The position numbers and the translations under genes are program-made. This document shows, piece after piece, positions 22,124 to 30,896 of a stretch of DNA of 37,804 nt. The stretch is from an archaeon (lineage in GTDB: Archaea; Thermoproteota; Nitrososphaeria; Nitrososphaerales; Gagatemarchaeaceae), in the NCBI GenBank assembly GCA_902812495.1, contig CADDZR010000011.1, positions 1 to 37,804 on the forward strand. The letters are read 5' to 3'. A model generated the notes under the pieces. That model had not been told where the DNA came from. It did not search any database and saw only the letters and a program-made list of their open reading frames with translations. Numbering within the stretch: position 1 is the stretch's first letter; each line of letters opens with the position of its first letter.

Positions 22124-24937
22124 TTACTCGAAGTATAGAGCAGGCTTGAACGGAAGTGCGTCCTTGCCCTTGAGCTCTGGCAGACCTTTTCTGTACTCCT
22201 TTACTTCAACATTCACACCGAGTTCTTTTCCTATGAATCTAGAGGCTTTTTGGAGTACCGTAAGCTCATCGATACCTCCTTGCATTACAAGCCTCTGAAC
22301 TATTTCCTCTCCAAGTTCGTATCTGAGCTTAAAGAGACTATCTGGCTTTATACCCAAGGAAAGGACCTTCTTAGACAGTTCGTCCTTAGATCTCTTTCCT
22401 TCAAGCATTTCCATGAACACGTTTCTTAACTCCTTATCTGAAACGTATATCTTCAGCTTCTTCTTGTTTCCTTTAACGACCTTGAGTACAGACCTTGCGT
22501 CTTCGAGTACCCTTCCTATTATTATTTCGGATAACTCAGCCTTCTCGTCTCTCTTGAAATTCCGTGCATCAGGCCAGCTGGACAGGCAGATAAACCCCTT
22601 GCCTCCGAGTAGCCTATTCAGTTCCTCAGCAACAAAGGGTGTGAAAGGAGACATCATTTTAACCCATGCCTCCAACACATTTCTTACTGTCTGCCTTCTT
22701 GGTTTACCAGCCCTGTGAACATACCATCTCAGGTCATTCCAGATATCCATGTAGACTATTGAGGCTGCTTTTCTAATTCTCATGTTGTCAAGAGCTTCGG
22801 TAACTTCTTCTATCCTCTTTCCAACTATGGAAACAAGCCAGTTGTCTATCTCCTCTTGCTCTCTTTCTGAGGCAGTTTTTCTAAGACCTTTAACGAAAGG
22901 TATCAAGGATTCAACCCTTGACCTTGAGTCTTCAGCCTTTTGTGAAGTCCAGTTTGCATCCTCCATTCCATCAGCCAGAAGGGAGAGACTGAGTCTGAGT
23001 GCATCAGCCCCATACTTTTCAAGGGCTGACCTCCATGTCACAAATACTCCTTTTGTCTTGCTCATCCTCTGGCCTTCAAGTTGCACCATCCCATTTACAC
23101 TGAAGCATCTCGGCCACATTTTTTCGTCGAATATTGCTGCATGATGGAAGGCAAAGAAAGTTAGGTGGTTTGGTATCAGTTCCTTGGCAGAATTTCGTAG
23201 GTCAACTGGGTACCAGTAAAGAAATTCCTCCCTCATTTTTCTCAGAAGCTTCTGGTTTATCTTTAGTTCCTTTGCTATTCTTTCAGGTTTCCCCTTCCCA
23301 AGAAAAATGTAATCCAGTAACTCTGGTTTTAGTTTGTCTGGATGTATTTGCTCTTGGTTTACATACTTGCTTATTGTGTAAAAAGCCATGTATATTGTCG
23401 AGTCACTCAATGTTTCGACTATCCACTCTTTGTCCCACGGCAGCCTTGTGCCCATACCAGATCTTCTAACGCATGGTTTGTCTTCTAGCCAATCTATAGT
23501 AGAGTAGTACCAATCAACCGATTCAGGCGGGAGAATCCTTGCTTTCCTTATGAGTTCTCTCGTCCTCTCTTTCCATTCCTTGTTGGAATAGTTAAGGAAC
23601 CATTGATTCTCAAGTATTTTGACGTAGCATCTTGTACCGCATCTGCATATGACTTTCTCTGGTAATTCCAGCATTGTTGAATATCTCTCCGTTTTTCTAA
23701 GGAGCTCCGTAGCTTTCTTTTTGGCCTCGGATACAGGCAATTCGGAGAGGGGTCCAGTGTTTTTCTTCATTACGCCGTGGTGGAACTCATCTCTGTACAG
23801 CTTTTCTGTTGCCTCTGATAGTCTAATATCTTTTGAGTTCTCTATTCTATACGCCTTCACAATTTCAGCGGCAGGTACTTCGCCGTAGCCTTTCACACTT
23901 ATAACTGGGATTGGTTGTATAGTCTCAACAATCCCCTTTACTTCATCCGTAACAGGAATTAGACCGTGCTTGATGTCCTGCAGACCCATGTAGTCATATG
24001 GTGCATGGGCTGGCACGCTATAAACAACGCCCGTCGCAAGCTCCGTGTCCACAAAGTATGCAGGCAATACGGGAAGCGCCTTCCCCGTGAGTGGTGCAAT
24101 TGCAAACTTGCCAACTAGTTCTGACCCTTTGAAGGTCCTCAGCACCTTTGTCTCATGCTTCTGTTCAGTAATCTTCGTTAAAGCATGCATGCTTACAATC
24201 CAAGGTTCGTTATTGACACGTGCCTCAACATATTCACCTTCAGGGTTAACCCAAATGTTTGTTGCTCCGTAAATTGTCTCTGGTCTAAGTGTGGCCGCAA
24301 CAAGGTAAAATTCACCAAGCTGGAACTTGATCAAGCTAAACTCCTCCGGAGAGATGCCTTCTCCCTCCATTCTATCATGATCGCCGGTTGGACTCTTATC
24401 GTTAGGGCACCAGACGACAGGATGTGTGCCCTGAACAATATACCCTTTTTCTCTTAGTGTGAGGTACTGCCACTCAACAAACCTCTGGTAAGCTGGATCG
24501 ACTGTGGTGAACTCCCTTCTCCAGTCTACAGAATAACCTGTTTTCTTTATCACTTCTCTGCTTACGTTCGTATAATACGATGCTAGATACTCGGGATTAA
24601 CGAATTTATCAACCTCGCTTTCAGGTACACCGTCTATCTCCACAAGTGCTTTCCTGACATTCTTATCGCCAAGCTTCAGCCTGTGACTCAAACCAACTAT
24701 TGACTGTCCAGTCCAGTGCCAGGCCCAAGGGAAAAGTACGTTATAGCCTTGCATTCTCTTGAACCTGGCATAAATATCAACCCTCACAGATGTAAAGGCA
24801 GTGCCTATGTGGACAGGCCCATTCATGTAAGGGTACGGAAAAGTAACGAAAATTTTCTTCTTCCCATTGATAGGATCCGACTCAAATATATGTTTTTTCT
24901 CCCATGCCGCAAGCCATCTCCCTTCGTAATTTTTCAT
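22124..24937 (-). CDS. leuS: leucyl-tRNA synthetase
   Basis: 937 residues, the long archaeal/eukaryal form. The HIGH-type signature is GPVHIGTAF (43-46 HIGT), preceded by TFPYPYMNG; the editing CP1 domain carries TLRPETIYGATNIWV; and the KMSKS loop is QRMSKTKG. An archaeal-type C-terminal extension follows the anticodon-binding region (DISKYVNQEQ-type CP core, EEIVQRLV tail). It charges tRNA-Leu and proofreads. The ATG overlaps the alaS stop codon by 4 nt, making a two-synthetase operon. Confidence 0.96.
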   Translation of the reverse strand: MKNYEGRWLAAWEKKHIFESDPINGKKKIFVTFPYPYMNGPVHIGTAFTSVRVDIYARFKRMQGYNVLFPWAWHWTGQSIVGLSHRLKLGDKNVRKALVEIDGVPESEVDKFVNPEYLASYYTNVSREVIKKTGYSVDWRREFTTVDPAYQRFVEWQYLTLREKGYIVQGTHPVVWCPNDKSPTGDHDRMEGEGISPEEFSLIKFQLGEFYLVAATLRPETIYGATNIWVNPEGEYVEARVNNEPWIVSMHALTKITEQKHETKVLRTFKGSELVGKFAIAPLTGKALPVLPAYFVDTELATGVVYSVPAHAPYDYMGLQDIKHGLIPVTDEVKGIVETIQPIPVISVKGYGEVPAAEIVKAYRIENSKDIRLSEATEKLYRDEFHHGVMKKNTGPLSELPVSEAKKKATELLRKTERYSTMLELPEKVICRCGTRCYVKILENQWFLNYSNKEWKERTRELIRKARILPPESVDWYYSTIDWLEDKPCVRRSGMGTRLPWDKEWIVETLSDSTIYMAFYTISKYVNQEQIHPDKLKPELLDYIFLGKGKPERIAKELKINQKLLRKMREEFLYWYPVDLRNSAKELIPNHLTFFAFHHAAIFDEKMWPRCFSVNGMVQLEGQRMSKTKGVFVTWRSALEKYGADALRLSLSLLADGMEDANWTSQKAEDSRSRVESLIPFVKGLRKTASEREQEEIDNWLVSIVGKRIEEVTEALDNMRIRKAASIVYMDIWNDLRWYVHRAGKPRRQTVRNVLEAWVKMMSPFTPFVAEELNRLLGGKGFICLSSWPDARNFKRDEKAELSEIIIGRVLEDARSVLKVVKGNKKKLKIYVSDKELRNVFMEMLEGKRSKDELSKKVLSLGIKPDSLFKLRYELGEEIVQRLVMQGGIDELTVLQKASRFIGKELGVNVEVKEYRKGLPELKGKDALPFKPALYFE

Positions 24938-27663
24938 TTGGTGTTTGCCTCCATAAGTTTTCTTATCATTCCAATTACTTCATTTGGTTCTGTCCTCTTT
25001 GGTCCCCCTCCCTGCGCGAAGTACTCATTTCCACCACCTGAACCACCCAACATGCTTGAAAGAGCTCTCACGATAGCAAGTGCTGTTATGCCTTTTTTCC
25101 TTGCAGTACTTCCAGAAAAAACTACTACTCTGGTTGAGTTTTCTTTCTCCATTATACCCACAAATACAAGTGACTCGTCCTTCTTTACAGCTTTTTCACC
25201 CAGAGCTATCAACTCTTTTTCAGAGGCTTCCCTCTCAATTCTTGCATAAAGCTTTACCTCTCCATATTTTTCTGCTTCCTTAATTGCCGTATCAGCCATT
25301 AGTTGAGCGAGTCTTTCAATTAGTTTTTTGTTTTCGACCTCAAGTTGCCTCATCCTTGAAACTGCAGACATGGCGTTGCTAACTATGCTCTCTGTTGGTG
25401 CGTTTAATGCCTCTGCTACACTTTCAATATTGTTGACTAGCTTGTTTACATACTCCACAGCGGACTCCCCAGCAACAAATTCTATCCTCTCGACACCGTC
25501 CTGAACCCTCTCAACCTTTGTTATTTTTATGAAGCCCACCTCTCCCGTGTACCTTGTATGTGTTCCCCCGCATGCCTCTATATCCCAGTCGCCTATGTTG
25601 ACAACCCTAAGTCTCCTAGAAGGAACAACACCGCCCTGATAGAGTCTGAACCCATACCTTTCCTCAGCCACCTTTCTACTCATAAACTTCGACCTAACTG
25701 GAAGGTTTTGCCTGACTATCTGATTAGCAAGTCTCTCTATGTTCTTTACTTCTTCCTTGGTTAGGTGGGAAAAATGTGTGATATCCAACCTACCATAATT
25801 CTCTTCCTTGAAAGCAGAGTGCTGCCAGACCCATGGCCCAAGTACCTGTCTCGACGAACCATTGAGTATGTGTGTTGCCGTGTGTATCCTTGTTATCCTT
25901 CCCCTTCTATCAGAGTCAACCCTGCATGTAACGACCGAACCCTTTTCTGGTATCTTTCCTTCTATTTTGTGAAGTACTACGCTACCATATTTCTCGACAT
26001 CAACAACTTTTGCTGAGTCAATTAAACCTCTGTCTGGCTCCTGTCCTCCACCTCGGGGATAAAATGCAGTTCTGTCTAGAACAACGTATATCCCATCTAT
26101 TACGTCAAGAACCTTTGCCTGAAAATCGAAAAGCATCTCATTTTCATAAAAGAGAAGTCTTGTAGGAGGGAGATTTTTGATGTCAAGTCTCTTCTCCTCC
26201 TCTACTATTTTCCTGACACCATGCTTTTCGTGTAGTTTTTCATAAAATACTTCAGGAGGCGGTACTTTTAACCCAACCTCAATTAGTTGTTCAGGAGTTA
26301 TACCGTCTGATTCGTATAATTTGACTAGTTCTTCTGTAGATAACTCCCTTCGTGAGGAGACGAGGGAAGATATTATTTTTGCTGCTCTCCCATAGGATGC
26401 TTCGTATCTTGCCTTTTCAACCTCTAAAACCTTCCTTACATCTTCGCTGTGCTCTTTAAGCTCTTCAAACATAGATGATAAGTATTTTATATGCAGCTCC
26501 ACTATATCCATTAGGTCAAAGTTAAAGGAATATCTCTTAAGCATGTTTACCGCGCGTCTGAATATCACCCTTAGGTTATAGCCTCCTCCGGAATTACTTG
26601 GTAGCATACCATCAGATATTGCAAAGAGTAGTGTTTGTGCATGGTCAGCTATTGCATAGATGGACTCTAGTGGACCAAGCTTCTTAGTCAGCTCCACTTC
26701 ATCCACACCTATTTCCCTTGCTATTGCTTTTCTCTGTTCTGATAGAGAGCCAAACTCGTCCTGATTCATCTTTCCAGCAAGAGACGCAAACCTCTTCACA
26801 ATATCCATATCTGGCTTTATTCCTGAGAGTTCAACCATTCTTTCCACTGCATAGCCAAAATTTGAATCGTATGAGGTTGGTGTACCCTGGGACAGCCAAA
26901 CAAACCTCTCGAGGCCAGCGCCCATGTCTATTATCTTCTGTTTCATTGGCCTGTAATTTGTCACGTCGCCTTCAAAGGCAGTAAAGACAGCATTGCCAAG
27001 TTCAAGACCCCTTACAAAATACTCAAGTGAATATCCAAATGCACCATAACCAAGCCATACGTCTTCCTTGAAGGTTATTTCTTCTGGTCTTATACCGAAC
27101 CTTTCTGTGAGGAGATTGAAATCAAGCTCAATGCATCTGTCCTTCCAGTATCCTGCCTTGTTTGCTATACTGTGCTGACCCACCATTACAAAAGAGGTGA
27201 AATGCTTTCCACTTACTCCAACACTAGATATATCGTTGAATCTTAGACATACCTGCGGAACAACAAGGGGGTTTGCAGGAAACTGAAAGACAACTTTACC
27301 CCCTTCTATTCTCTGAAAATCTATGATTGATGCTATCACAAAGTAAAGGTCTGGTCTCCACCTACTTACTACAGGGTACCTCTTTATGCTCGTGTGACCA
27401 TTTTTTACAAAGAAGTCCTCAATTTCCCTCCATGCAGAAACCCTGTCAAATTTTCTTGATGTTGGAGGGTTGCCTATGAACCTGTATGGTGAACAGGGCT
27501 GGTCGTCGCATCTTTTCCTAGAGCTGTCTAGCGTCCAGAAAAATCTGCCACAGCTTTCACATTTCTTCCTTGTAAATCCTTGTTCCTTGAATAGCTCGAC
27601 ATAGTAGTACCTTTTGTAGTCAGAAGAAAATTTCTCTCTTAATTCCTCTTTTGCACTTGCCAA
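24934..27663 (-). CDS. alaS: alanyl-tRNA synthetase
   Basis: About 909 residues. An archaeal N-terminal zinc region (CESCGRFFWT, RKRCDDQPC) precedes the class II core. The editing domain has RIHTATHILNG and EACGGTH (metal-binding H-x3-H and C-x3-H), and the C-Ala domain ends with GGSGGGNEYFAQGGG. It charges tRNA-Ala and clears Ser- and Gly-tRNA-Ala. The open frame extends up to 27783, but the family N-terminus begins at about ASAKEELREKF. The TTG at 27663 is about 30 nt below TATATATA (27690-27697), so I start there. Confidence 0.95.
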   Translation of the reverse strand: MASAKEELREKFSSDYKRYYYVELFKEQGFTRKKCESCGRFFWTLDSSRKRCDDQPCSPYRFIGNPPTSRKFDRVSAWREIEDFFVKNGHTSIKRYPVVSRWRPDLYFVIASIIDFQRIEGGKVVFQFPANPLVVPQVCLRFNDISSVGVSGKHFTSFVMVGQHSIANKAGYWKDRCIELDFNLLTERFGIRPEEITFKEDVWLGYGAFGYSLEYFVRGLELGNAVFTAFEGDVTNYRPMKQKIIDMGAGLERFVWLSQGTPTSYDSNFGYAVERMVELSGIKPDMDIVKRFASLAGKMNQDEFGSLSEQRKAIAREIGVDEVELTKKLGPLESIYAIADHAQTLLFAISDGMLPSNSGGGYNLRVIFRRAVNMLKRYSFNFDLMDIVELHIKYLSSMFEELKEHSEDVRKVLEVEKARYEASYGRAAKIISSLVSSRRELSTEELVKLYESDGITPEQLIEVGLKVPPPEVFYEKLHEKHGVRKIVEEEKRLDIKNLPPTRLLFYENEMLFDFQAKVLDVIDGIYVVLDRTAFYPRGGGQEPDRGLIDSAKVVDVEKYGSVVLHKIEGKIPEKGSVVTCRVDSDRRGRITRIHTATHILNGSSRQVLGPWVWQHSAFKEENYGRLDITHFSHLTKEEVKNIERLANQIVRQNLPVRSKFMSRKVAEERYGFRLYQGGVVPSRRLRVVNIGDWDIEACGGTHTRYTGEVGFIKITKVERVQDGVERIEFVAGESAVEYVNKLVNNIESVAEALNAPTESIVSNAMSAVSRMRQLEVENKKLIERLAQLMADTAIKEAEKYGEVKLYARIEREASEKELIALGEKAVKKDESLVFVGIMEKENSTRVVVFSGSTARKKGITALAIVRALSSMLGGSGGGNEYFAQGGGPKRTEPNEVIGMIRKLMEANTK

Positions 27664-27689
27664 ATTGTTGGACTCTTCCCGGTACCAGT

Positions 27690-27697
27690 ATATATAT
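27690..27697 (-). promoter_or_regulatory. TATA box of alaS-leuS
   Basis: TATATATA-type element on the - strand, about 30 nt upstream of the TTG start at 27663. It is separate from the L12 promoter on the opposite strand. Confidence 0.55.
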
Positions 27698-27754
27698 GAT
27701 GAACAAACTGCTGGAGGACATGGTCTAAAGATGTTGTGCGGGAAAACAAATATT

Positions 27755-27763
27755 CTTATATAC
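27755..27763 (+). promoter_or_regulatory. TATA box of the L12 gene
   Basis: CTTATATAC with centre near 27759. The expected transcription start at about 27785 leaves a leader of about 6 nt before the ATG at 27792. Its presence shows that L12 has its own promoter. Confidence 0.55.
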
Positions 27764-27791
27764 TGTGTCAGAAAAGTCCTCATGATTTAAA

Positions 27792-28094
27792 ATGGAATAT
27801 ATATACGCAGCACTGTTGTTACACAAGCTTGGGAAGCCAGTTAATGAAGAGAACCTCATGAACGTGATAAAGGCAGCGGGAGCCACGCCTGATGAAGTTC
27901 AGGTCAAGGCACTTGCTTCAGCCCTGAGCGAAATAAACATAGACGAGGCGCTTAAGAATGCATCTTTAGTAACTGCAGCGCCGGCAACGCCTTCTGCACA
28001 GCAGGCAGCAGTTCCGAAGGCTGAGGAGAAACCAAAGGAAGAAGAGAAGAAGGAAGAAGAGGCGTTACAGGGTCTGGCTGCTCTCTTTGGTTAG
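27792..28094 (+). CDS. rpl12: ribosomal stalk protein P1/L12
   Basis: 100 residues. The N-terminal helical dimerisation domain MEYIYAALLLHKLGKPVNEE is followed by an Ala/Pro hinge (residues 62-75), a charged tract (EEKPKEEEKKEEE) and the conserved C-terminus LAALFG that recruits translation GTPases. Several copies bind L10. It lies on the + strand, opposite L10-L1-L11, and its stop codon overlaps that of L10 by 4 nt; in most archaea L12 follows L10 in the same operon. Confidence 0.96.
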   Translation: MEYIYAALLLHKLGKPVNEENLMNVIKAAGATPDEVQVKALASALSEINIDEALKNASLVTAAPATPSAQQAAVPKAEEKPKEEEKKEEEALQGLAALFG

Positions 28095-28960
28095 GACTTC
28101 TTAGACCTCAGAGCCGCATCAAGTGCAGCCGCTTCTGCCTGTGCCTTGGAAAGTATGTATCCTACTGTTTCCTTTGTCACATAGCCTGACATGACTGCAA
28201 GTGCCAAGGCATCTCTGTAGGCTTTCGATATTATCTGACCAGCTGTCTCAGGTGTTATGTAGCCAATACTAACTGCAAGTGACATTGCCATAACAAATGC
28301 TTCCTTTATGCCCTCCTCGAATTTTTCTAGGTCTATTGCAACCAAGTCAGCGGGGTATAGCTGCCCGTTTTGGTATGCTACAACTATTGATATCCCTGCC
28401 TTTATCGGCTTTATGTTAAGCTTTGAAAGCAGACTAGCAAGCTTTGGTGATATGACTGTTCCCTTCTTTGCTGCTACGGAGTCCTTTACCACATAAATAC
28501 TTCCTGCTTCTATCTTTGTCTGGATTCCCGCTTCCCTGAACTCACTCAGAACAGGGCCTGCAGGCAGGCCTGTGTTGCCTGCCGGTACAATGATGTCATC
28601 CGGGGCTACGTCGCCAGCCCTAGCTGGAAGGTAAACTTTGTTCTTCTCTAAAAGAATATACAGTTTGAATGGGTCCATCTTACTGAATATAAGTACATTC
28701 TGACCTTTGAGATACTCGCTTATCTTTTCAAGTTGTTGTATTCCGGCCTTTTTCAGACCTATTAAAGCAAGCTTGTTCTTAACAACAAATAATTCAGCTT
28801 TCCCCCTGAGTGCTTTCCTTACAGCCATAAGTTGCTCTCCCCTTACCTTTGCTAGACTTGCGACTGCAAGAACTGGGTAGGTTGAAGCAAGCCTAGCAAC
28901 TTTCTCGACTATTACTTCCTTCTTTGGATTCGGCCTATGCACTTGAACAGTACTGCTCAT
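28091..28960 (-). CDS. rpl10: ribosomal protein uL10 (P0)
   Basis: 289 residues: an N-terminal rRNA-binding domain (FVVKNKLALIGLKKAG) and the inserted P0 domain, then helical spine segments for L12 dimers (repeats such as MSLAVSIGYITPETAGQII and MSGYVTKETVGYILSKA). The C-terminus stops at AALRSKKS, without the acidic tail ending in GLFG/ALFG that many archaeal P0 proteins share with L12. It starts with an ATG overlapping the L1 stop by 4 nt. Confidence 0.95.
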   Translation of the reverse strand: MSSTVQVHRPNPKKEVIVEKVARLASTYPVLAVASLAKVRGEQLMAVRKALRGKAELFVVKNKLALIGLKKAGIQQLEKISEYLKGQNVLIFSKMDPFKLYILLEKNKVYLPARAGDVAPDDIIVPAGNTGLPAGPVLSEFREAGIQTKIEAGSIYVVKDSVAAKKGTVISPKLASLLSKLNIKPIKAGISIVVAYQNGQLYPADLVAIDLEKFEEGIKEAFVMAMSLAVSIGYITPETAGQIISKAYRDALALAVMSGYVTKETVGYILSKAQAEAAALDAALRSKKS

Positions 28961-29613
28961 TGTGTTTCAACCAGCCTCTTTGCAGGTTTGCCCATGGTTG
29001 TCTTGATAATAATACTCTTGATGTTTCTTTCTCCTGCAGGTAGCTTTTTTACAACCGTTTGGATGAAAGCTTCGATGTTTTCTGCAAGCTTCTTATCTTC
29101 AAGGTCCTTCGTGCCTACACGTACTGAAATACCAAGAGACCCTCTGCTTCTAACACGTACCGCATTTCTCAATCTTTGTATAATTGCTTCAACTGATGCT
29201 TGGGGAGGAACAGGTATGGGTATCTTTCCCTTTGGTCCGAGGTACTGACCGAGAATTTTCCCGATCCTTGGCATAAGAGCAGTGTCTGCTACGAAGAAAT
29301 CAAAGGACCTTGCAAGTTTCTTTGCCTCTTTTTTGTTGCCTGCGTAGTTTTCAAGCTGTGATGGATCTATGATTAAATCAACCTTTGCATTTTTCGCTCT
29401 TAAAGCGAGATCCCCTGAGCCGATGAAGCATATTTTAGCAACTTTGCCAGTAGGATTTGGCATATATACAATCTCGTTTATGTTGAGATCTGTTTTTTTC
29501 GGGTCTACGTCCTTTAGAGTTATTATTGCTTCTACAGATTCAGTAAATTTTCTCGGTTTGGATTTCTCCTTCCCTTCCTTGACAAGCTCGGCAATCTGTT
29601 GCGAAGATAGCAA
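28957..29613 (-). CDS. rpl1: ribosomal protein uL1
   Basis: 218 residues. Family blocks include DLALRAKNAKVDLII, LGPKGKIPIPVPP and the C-terminal TTMGKPAKRLVE. It binds the L1 arm of 23S rRNA near the E site and often represses its own mRNA. The start is TTG 29613, about 30 nt downstream of TTTAAAAAA on the - strand (near 29640-29648). This suggests a promoter for L1-L10 separate from L11, and a very short leader that leaves little room for an mRNA L1-binding site before the start. Confidence 0.95.
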   Translation of the reverse strand: MLSSQQIAELVKEGKEKSKPRKFTESVEAIITLKDVDPKKTDLNINEIVYMPNPTGKVAKICFIGSGDLALRAKNAKVDLIIDPSQLENYAGNKKEAKKLARSFDFFVADTALMPRIGKILGQYLGPKGKIPIPVPPQASVEAIIQRLRNAVRVRSRGSLGISVRVGTKDLEDKKLAENIEAFIQTVVKKLPAGERNIKSIIIKTTMGKPAKRLVETQ

Positions 29614-29668
29614 AGTAAATCGCCAACAGCATTACTAGCTTTTTTAAACGATTAAAAGAGTTTTTGGT

Positions 29669-30160
29669 TTACTTCAGGAGGTTATCATACTTTCCCGATT
29701 CAACTTCCTTGGTAAACTGTCTTGGGTCCATCCCCTCTATCTTTACTCCCATGCTTACGCATGAACCTGCAACCTCCTTGACCGCAGCTTTAAGTGTCTT
29801 TGCATACGAATCCTGCATTTTTGCCTTTGCTATTGATATAACCTGATCAAGTGTGAGATTCCCCACGAATTCTGTATTCGGTTTCGAAGAGCCCTTCGGT
29901 ATTTTTGCTTCCTTTGCTATAAGAGCTGATGTAGTTGGTGTGCCCACAGTTACACTGAATTGTTTTGTATCCTGGTCTATCTCTATCTTCACTGGTACCC
30001 TCATTCCCTTGAAGTCAGCTGTTTTCTTGTTGATCTCATTAACTATTGCAAGCACATTAACACCAAGTGGACCGAGCTGAGGACCGAGTGGAGGACCTGC
30101 AGATGCCTCTCCTCCATTCACAAGCACATTGATTATTTTTTTCTCAGCCATTTTGCTCAC
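29669..30160 (-). CDS. rpl11: ribosomal protein uL11
   Basis: 163 residues. NGGEASAGPPLGPQLGPLGV is the signature N-terminal motif, and the C-terminal domain has GSCVSMGVKIEGMDP. It forms the base of the L7/L12 stalk, binding the thiostrepton loop of 23S rRNA. The GTG start overlaps the spt5 stop (GTGA), so the two are co-translated. Confidence 0.96.
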   Translation of the reverse strand: MSKMAEKKIINVLVNGGEASAGPPLGPQLGPLGVNVLAIVNEINKKTADFKGMRVPVKIEIDQDTKQFSVTVGTPTTSALIAKEAKIPKGSSKPNTEFVGNLTLDQVISIAKAKMQDSYAKTLKAAVKEVAGSCVSMGVKIEGMDPRQFTKEVESGKYDNLLK

Positions 30161-30630
30161 TTCTTTGCCTTCTCGACAACCTTTAGGTATGCGGCATCAA
30201 CGGTTACAGGAAGCTGGTATGGTGTATCGAGTAGAAGAACTGTGACCTCCTGTTTTGAAGACTCTATCCTAGTTATCTTAGCACGCATCGTCTTAAACGG
30301 ACCTGCAACGATCTCAACAACGTCTCCCTCCCCAAGTTCCGCAACCATAGACTTCGGTACGAGGAACTTTTCTATATCCTCATACTTCATCATACCAGGT
30401 ATCTTACTCCTCACATGTTTGAAGCCCTGAATTGTTTCATCTACCACCTGTGCGTTGGGCGCCTCAAATAGCACGTAACCTTTCCAGGTGTCAAGTGCTA
30501 GTATTGAATAAATCGGTCTATTTTTCTGTATTGCCCTGTTAGCCACGAATGTAGCCACTGTTTTTTCCTGACCTCCAGTTGTTTTTACAGGGAATATTAG
30601 ACTACCTTTAACCTGTGTTTCACTCAACAA
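30157..30630 (-). CDS. spt5: transcription elongation factor Spt5 (NusG homologue)
   Basis: 157 residues: NGN domain (about 10-95, GYVLFEAPNAQVVDETIQGF) and a KOW domain (GDVVEIVAGPFKTMRAKI). With Spt4 it clamps RNA polymerase; Spt4 is not in this window. The start is TTG 30630. A TTATAAAA-type box on the - strand (30661-30668), just after the secE stop codon, could give spt5-L11 their own short-leader transcript. Confidence 0.94.
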   Translation of the reverse strand: MLSETQVKGSLIFPVKTTGGQEKTVATFVANRAIQKNRPIYSILALDTWKGYVLFEAPNAQVVDETIQGFKHVRSKIPGMMKYEDIEKFLVPKSMVAELGEGDVVEIVAGPFKTMRAKITRIESSKQEVTVLLLDTPYQLPVTVDAAYLKVVEKAKK

Positions 30631-30669
30631 ACAACACTAGTTTTGCTCTGTTCACATGGTTTTATAATA

Positions 30670-30837
30670 TTATCCAAAGAATATGTTTCCCAGAAGCCTC
30701 ACTATGAAACCAATCGTCCCGATTACAACAACTCCAAGGGCAACTAGCTTAAGATAAAGCATGAACTCTTCTCTGTCGCTCTTCCTTGATAGCCTGAAAA
30801 CGGCGGCAACAGATCTGAAAAAGTCCCTTGCTCCCAT
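30670..30837 (-). CDS. secE: preprotein translocase subunit SecE/Sec61-gamma
   Basis: 55 residues from the ATG at 30837. An amphipathic N-terminal helix (RDFFRSVAAVFRLSRK, then DREEFMLYLK) is followed by one membrane helix (LVALGVVVIGTIGFIVRLLG), the Sec61-gamma layout. It clamps SecY in the cytoplasmic membrane. The start lies about 29 nt from a palindromic CATATATG box that is also properly placed for the divergent deacylase gene; a longer version starting at 30861 would run through that box. Confidence 0.92.
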   Translation of the reverse strand: MGARDFFRSVAAVFRLSRKSDREEFMLYLKLVALGVVVIGTIGFIVRLLGNIFFG

Positions 30838-30862
30838 GTTGTTATGCACTTCCAACATCATA

Positions 30863-30870
30863 CATATATG
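30863..30870. promoter_or_regulatory. palindromic TATA element shared by secE (-) and dtdA (+)
   Basis: CATATATG is identical on both strands. Its centre (30866.5) is 29.5 nt from the secE ATG at 30837 and 30.5 nt from the TTG at 30897. No other strong A/T box lies in the 59-nt gap except a T-run inside it (30872-30876). Confidence 0.6.
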
Positions 30871-30896
30871 GTTTTTACTTATGGGTTGAAGCTACA

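Noticed and set aside
27664-27783. N-terminal extension of alanyl-tRNA synthetase to the ATG at 27783
   Set aside because: The extra 40 residues are Cys/Tyr/Pro-rich, unlike the family, and run through a TATATATA box and the divergent L12 promoter.
30828-30896. Upstream extension of the D-aminoacyl-tRNA deacylase
   Set aside because: It would read through the secE start and the shared CATATATG; the family N-terminus begins just after 30897.
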